From Actinosynnema sp. ALI-1.44 (GTDB lineage Bacteria; Actinomycetota; Actinomycetes; Mycobacteriales; Pseudonocardiaceae), in assembly GCF_001984155.1 (NCBI RefSeq), contig NZ_MTQO01000037.1, forward strand, positions 124,001-188,000: a DNA stretch of 64,000 bases, in the 5' to 3' direction. This document shows, piece after piece, positions 63,396-64,000 of this stretch (the stretch's first letter is position 1; the number at the start of each line of letters is the position of its first letter). The notes below the pieces were generated by a model, which was given only the letters and a program-made list of their open reading frames with translations, did not search any database and was not told the origin of the DNA. The translations under genes and the position numbers were made by a program.

Positions 63396-63430
63396 AGCCC
63401 ATACGAGACAAGTTCTCGTATGGGCTTTTT
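63396..63430 (+). terminator. Intrinsic terminator
   Basis: AGCCCATACGAGA and TCTCGTATGGGCT pair perfectly (13 bp) around a 5-nt loop (63396-63426), followed by TTTTT to 63430. It is the clearest rho-independent terminator in the window and closes the decarboxylase operon. Confidence 0.95.
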
Positions 63431-63473
63431 GGATGTCGGGACAGTTGACGCGCGCACGGTGTCGGACGTACTG

Positions 63474-63509
63474 TTTCGTCAGATGGAAGGTTAATTCCGC
63501 AAGACGAAA
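63474..63509. promoter_or_regulatory. Tandem IclR/AllR-type operator sites upstream of hydroxypyruvate isomerase
   Basis: TTTCGTCAGATGGAA (63474-63488) and TTCCGCAAGACGAAA (63495-63509) each fit the TTTCCG-N5-CGGAAA pattern of IclR-family glyoxylate/allantoin regulators with one or two mismatches. They are spaced 21 bp, two helical turns. Outer TTTCGTC and GDAC-complement arms also form a dyad. The isomerase GTG follows 15 bp later. Confidence 0.5.
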
Positions 63510-63523
63510 ATCAAGGAGCGACG

Positions 63524-64000
63524 GTGGACCATCGCTTCCGGTACGACGTGAACCTGTCGATCTTGTTCACCGAGCTGGATGTGCACAGCCGGGCGGCCGC
63601 GGCCAAGGCGGCCGGGTTCGACGCGGTCGAGTTCTGGTGGCCGTTCGACGTGGCGGTGCCGAAGGACTCCGCAGTGGACGCTTTCGTCCGCTCGGTCCGC
63701 GACGAGGGTGTCCGGTTGGTGGGCCTGAACTTCTTCGCGGGCGACATGCCCGGCGGCGAGCGGGGCGTGCTGTCCGCGCCCGCGCGCACCACGGAGTTCA
63801 GGGAGAACGTCGAAGTCGCCGTCGAGATCGCCGACCAGCTCGGCTGTCGCGCGTTCAACGCGTTGTACGGCAACAGGCTCGACGGCGTCGCGGCCGAGCG
63901 GCAGGACGAAGCGGCACGCGAGAACCTGGTGGCCGCGGCGAAGGCCGCGAGCCGCATCGGCGCGACGATCCTCGTCGAGCCGCTGAGCGGGGCTCCGGCG
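63524..64000 (+). CDS. hyi: Hydroxypyruvate isomerase-family protein (partial, 3' end outside window)
   Basis: The first 159 residues of a TIM-barrel isomerase are present: FRYDVNLSILFTELDVHSRA, AAAKAAGFDAVEFWWPFDVA, VRLVGLNFFAGDMPGGERGV and LGCRAFNALYGNRLDG, with the metal-site Glu in IGATILVEPLSG. The NFFAGDMPGGERG segment is characteristic of Hyi, which interconverts hydroxypyruvate and tartronate semialdehyde. GTG 63524 has AAGGAG upstream. Probably the first gene of a glyoxylate-utilisation operon that continues beyond the window. Confidence 0.9.
   Translation, partial: MDHRFRYDVNLSILFTELDVHSRAAAAKAAGFDAVEFWWPFDVAVPKDSAVDAFVRSVRDEGVRLVGLNFFAGDMPGGERGVLSAPARTTEFRENVEVAVEIADQLGCRAFNALYGNRLDGVAAERQDEAARENLVAAAKAASRIGATILVEPLSGAPA

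Overview
High-GC actinobacterial chromosome. Dense GC-biased third positions, frequent GTG/TTG starts, GTGA/ATGA gene overlaps, twin-arginine and lipoprotein signals, F420-type flavin oxidoreductases, a secreted AroQ chorismate mutase and many one-component regulators fit the Pseudonocardiaceae (Amycolatopsis/Kibdelosporangium/Lentzea-like). The genus is my inference; there is no rRNA or tRNA gene in the window to test it. I found no transposase, integrase, phage gene, CRISPR array or classical NRPS/PKS cluster. The region is ordinary chromosome with gene decay and small dispersed repeats.

Layout. 1-1.5 kb: a partial NarL-type sensor kinase and, divergently, debris of an MMPL transporter joined to a truncated beta-helix protein. 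1.4-8.6 kb: the most interesting region, a tightly coupled cluster (CDP-alcohol phosphotransferase; MDR dehydrogenase, QueD-fold protein, GT4 glycosyltransferase, SAM methyltransferase, LPG-synthase-like membrane protein, GTP cyclohydrolase II; creatininase-family amidohydrolase; nucleoside hydrolase). The cyclohydrolase has Met where riboflavin enzymes have the catalytic-loop Tyr. The next gene is a homologue of the archaeal FAPy deformylase family. The QueD-like protein has lost its Cys/Asp/His triad. I read this as an uncharacterised GTP-derived (formamidopyrimidine or pterin-like) pathway, possibly decorating a membrane or glycoconjugate.

8.6-20.7 kb: MocR regulator/LysE exporter pair, DJ-1 protein, P450/TetR pair, an acyl-CoA ligase, methyltransferases, an RraA-like protein, a membrane metallophosphoesterase, a frameshifted luciferase-like monooxygenase pseudogene, a Tat-exported sulfite-oxidase-like enzyme and a Nudix hydrolase. 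20.8-29.8 kb: patatin, PHBH-type hydroxylase, ArsR plus an AHSA1-PDZ fusion, an MFS transporter and a small unknown gene that each carry a perfect mycobacterial-type LexA box, a secreted chorismate mutase, a cupin, an orphan LuxR helix-turn-helix protein and an F420-type oxidoreductase.

29.9-34.8 kb: a divergent polyamine or amine catabolic module (transaminase and Lrp/AsnC regulator; APC permease and aminoaldehyde dehydrogenase) with a shared 17-bp operator-like motif. 35-42.6 kb: lipase, cystathionine-synthase-family enzyme with divergent MocR, beta-galactosidase with a proline-rich insertion, and its LacI regulator. 42.7-44.3 kb: secreted jelly-roll protein coupled to an FN3 lipoprotein carrying an in-frame stop. 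44.3-53.2 kb: a dispersed repeat (second copy near 52.05 kb), MFS, two LysR regulators, a tartrate/malate dehydrogenase-like enzyme, a secreted M64 peptidase, TetR and LacI regulators. 53.2-63.4 kb: HxlR-SCP2/hydrolase pair, YidC2/DUF6412 pair, thioesterase, TetR/DUF998/hydrolase, a carboxylesterase, and a DinB/DAO-Rieske/Orn-Lys-Arg-decarboxylase-like operon closed by a strong terminator. 63.5 kb to the end: the start of hydroxypyruvate isomerase behind tandem IclR-type sites.
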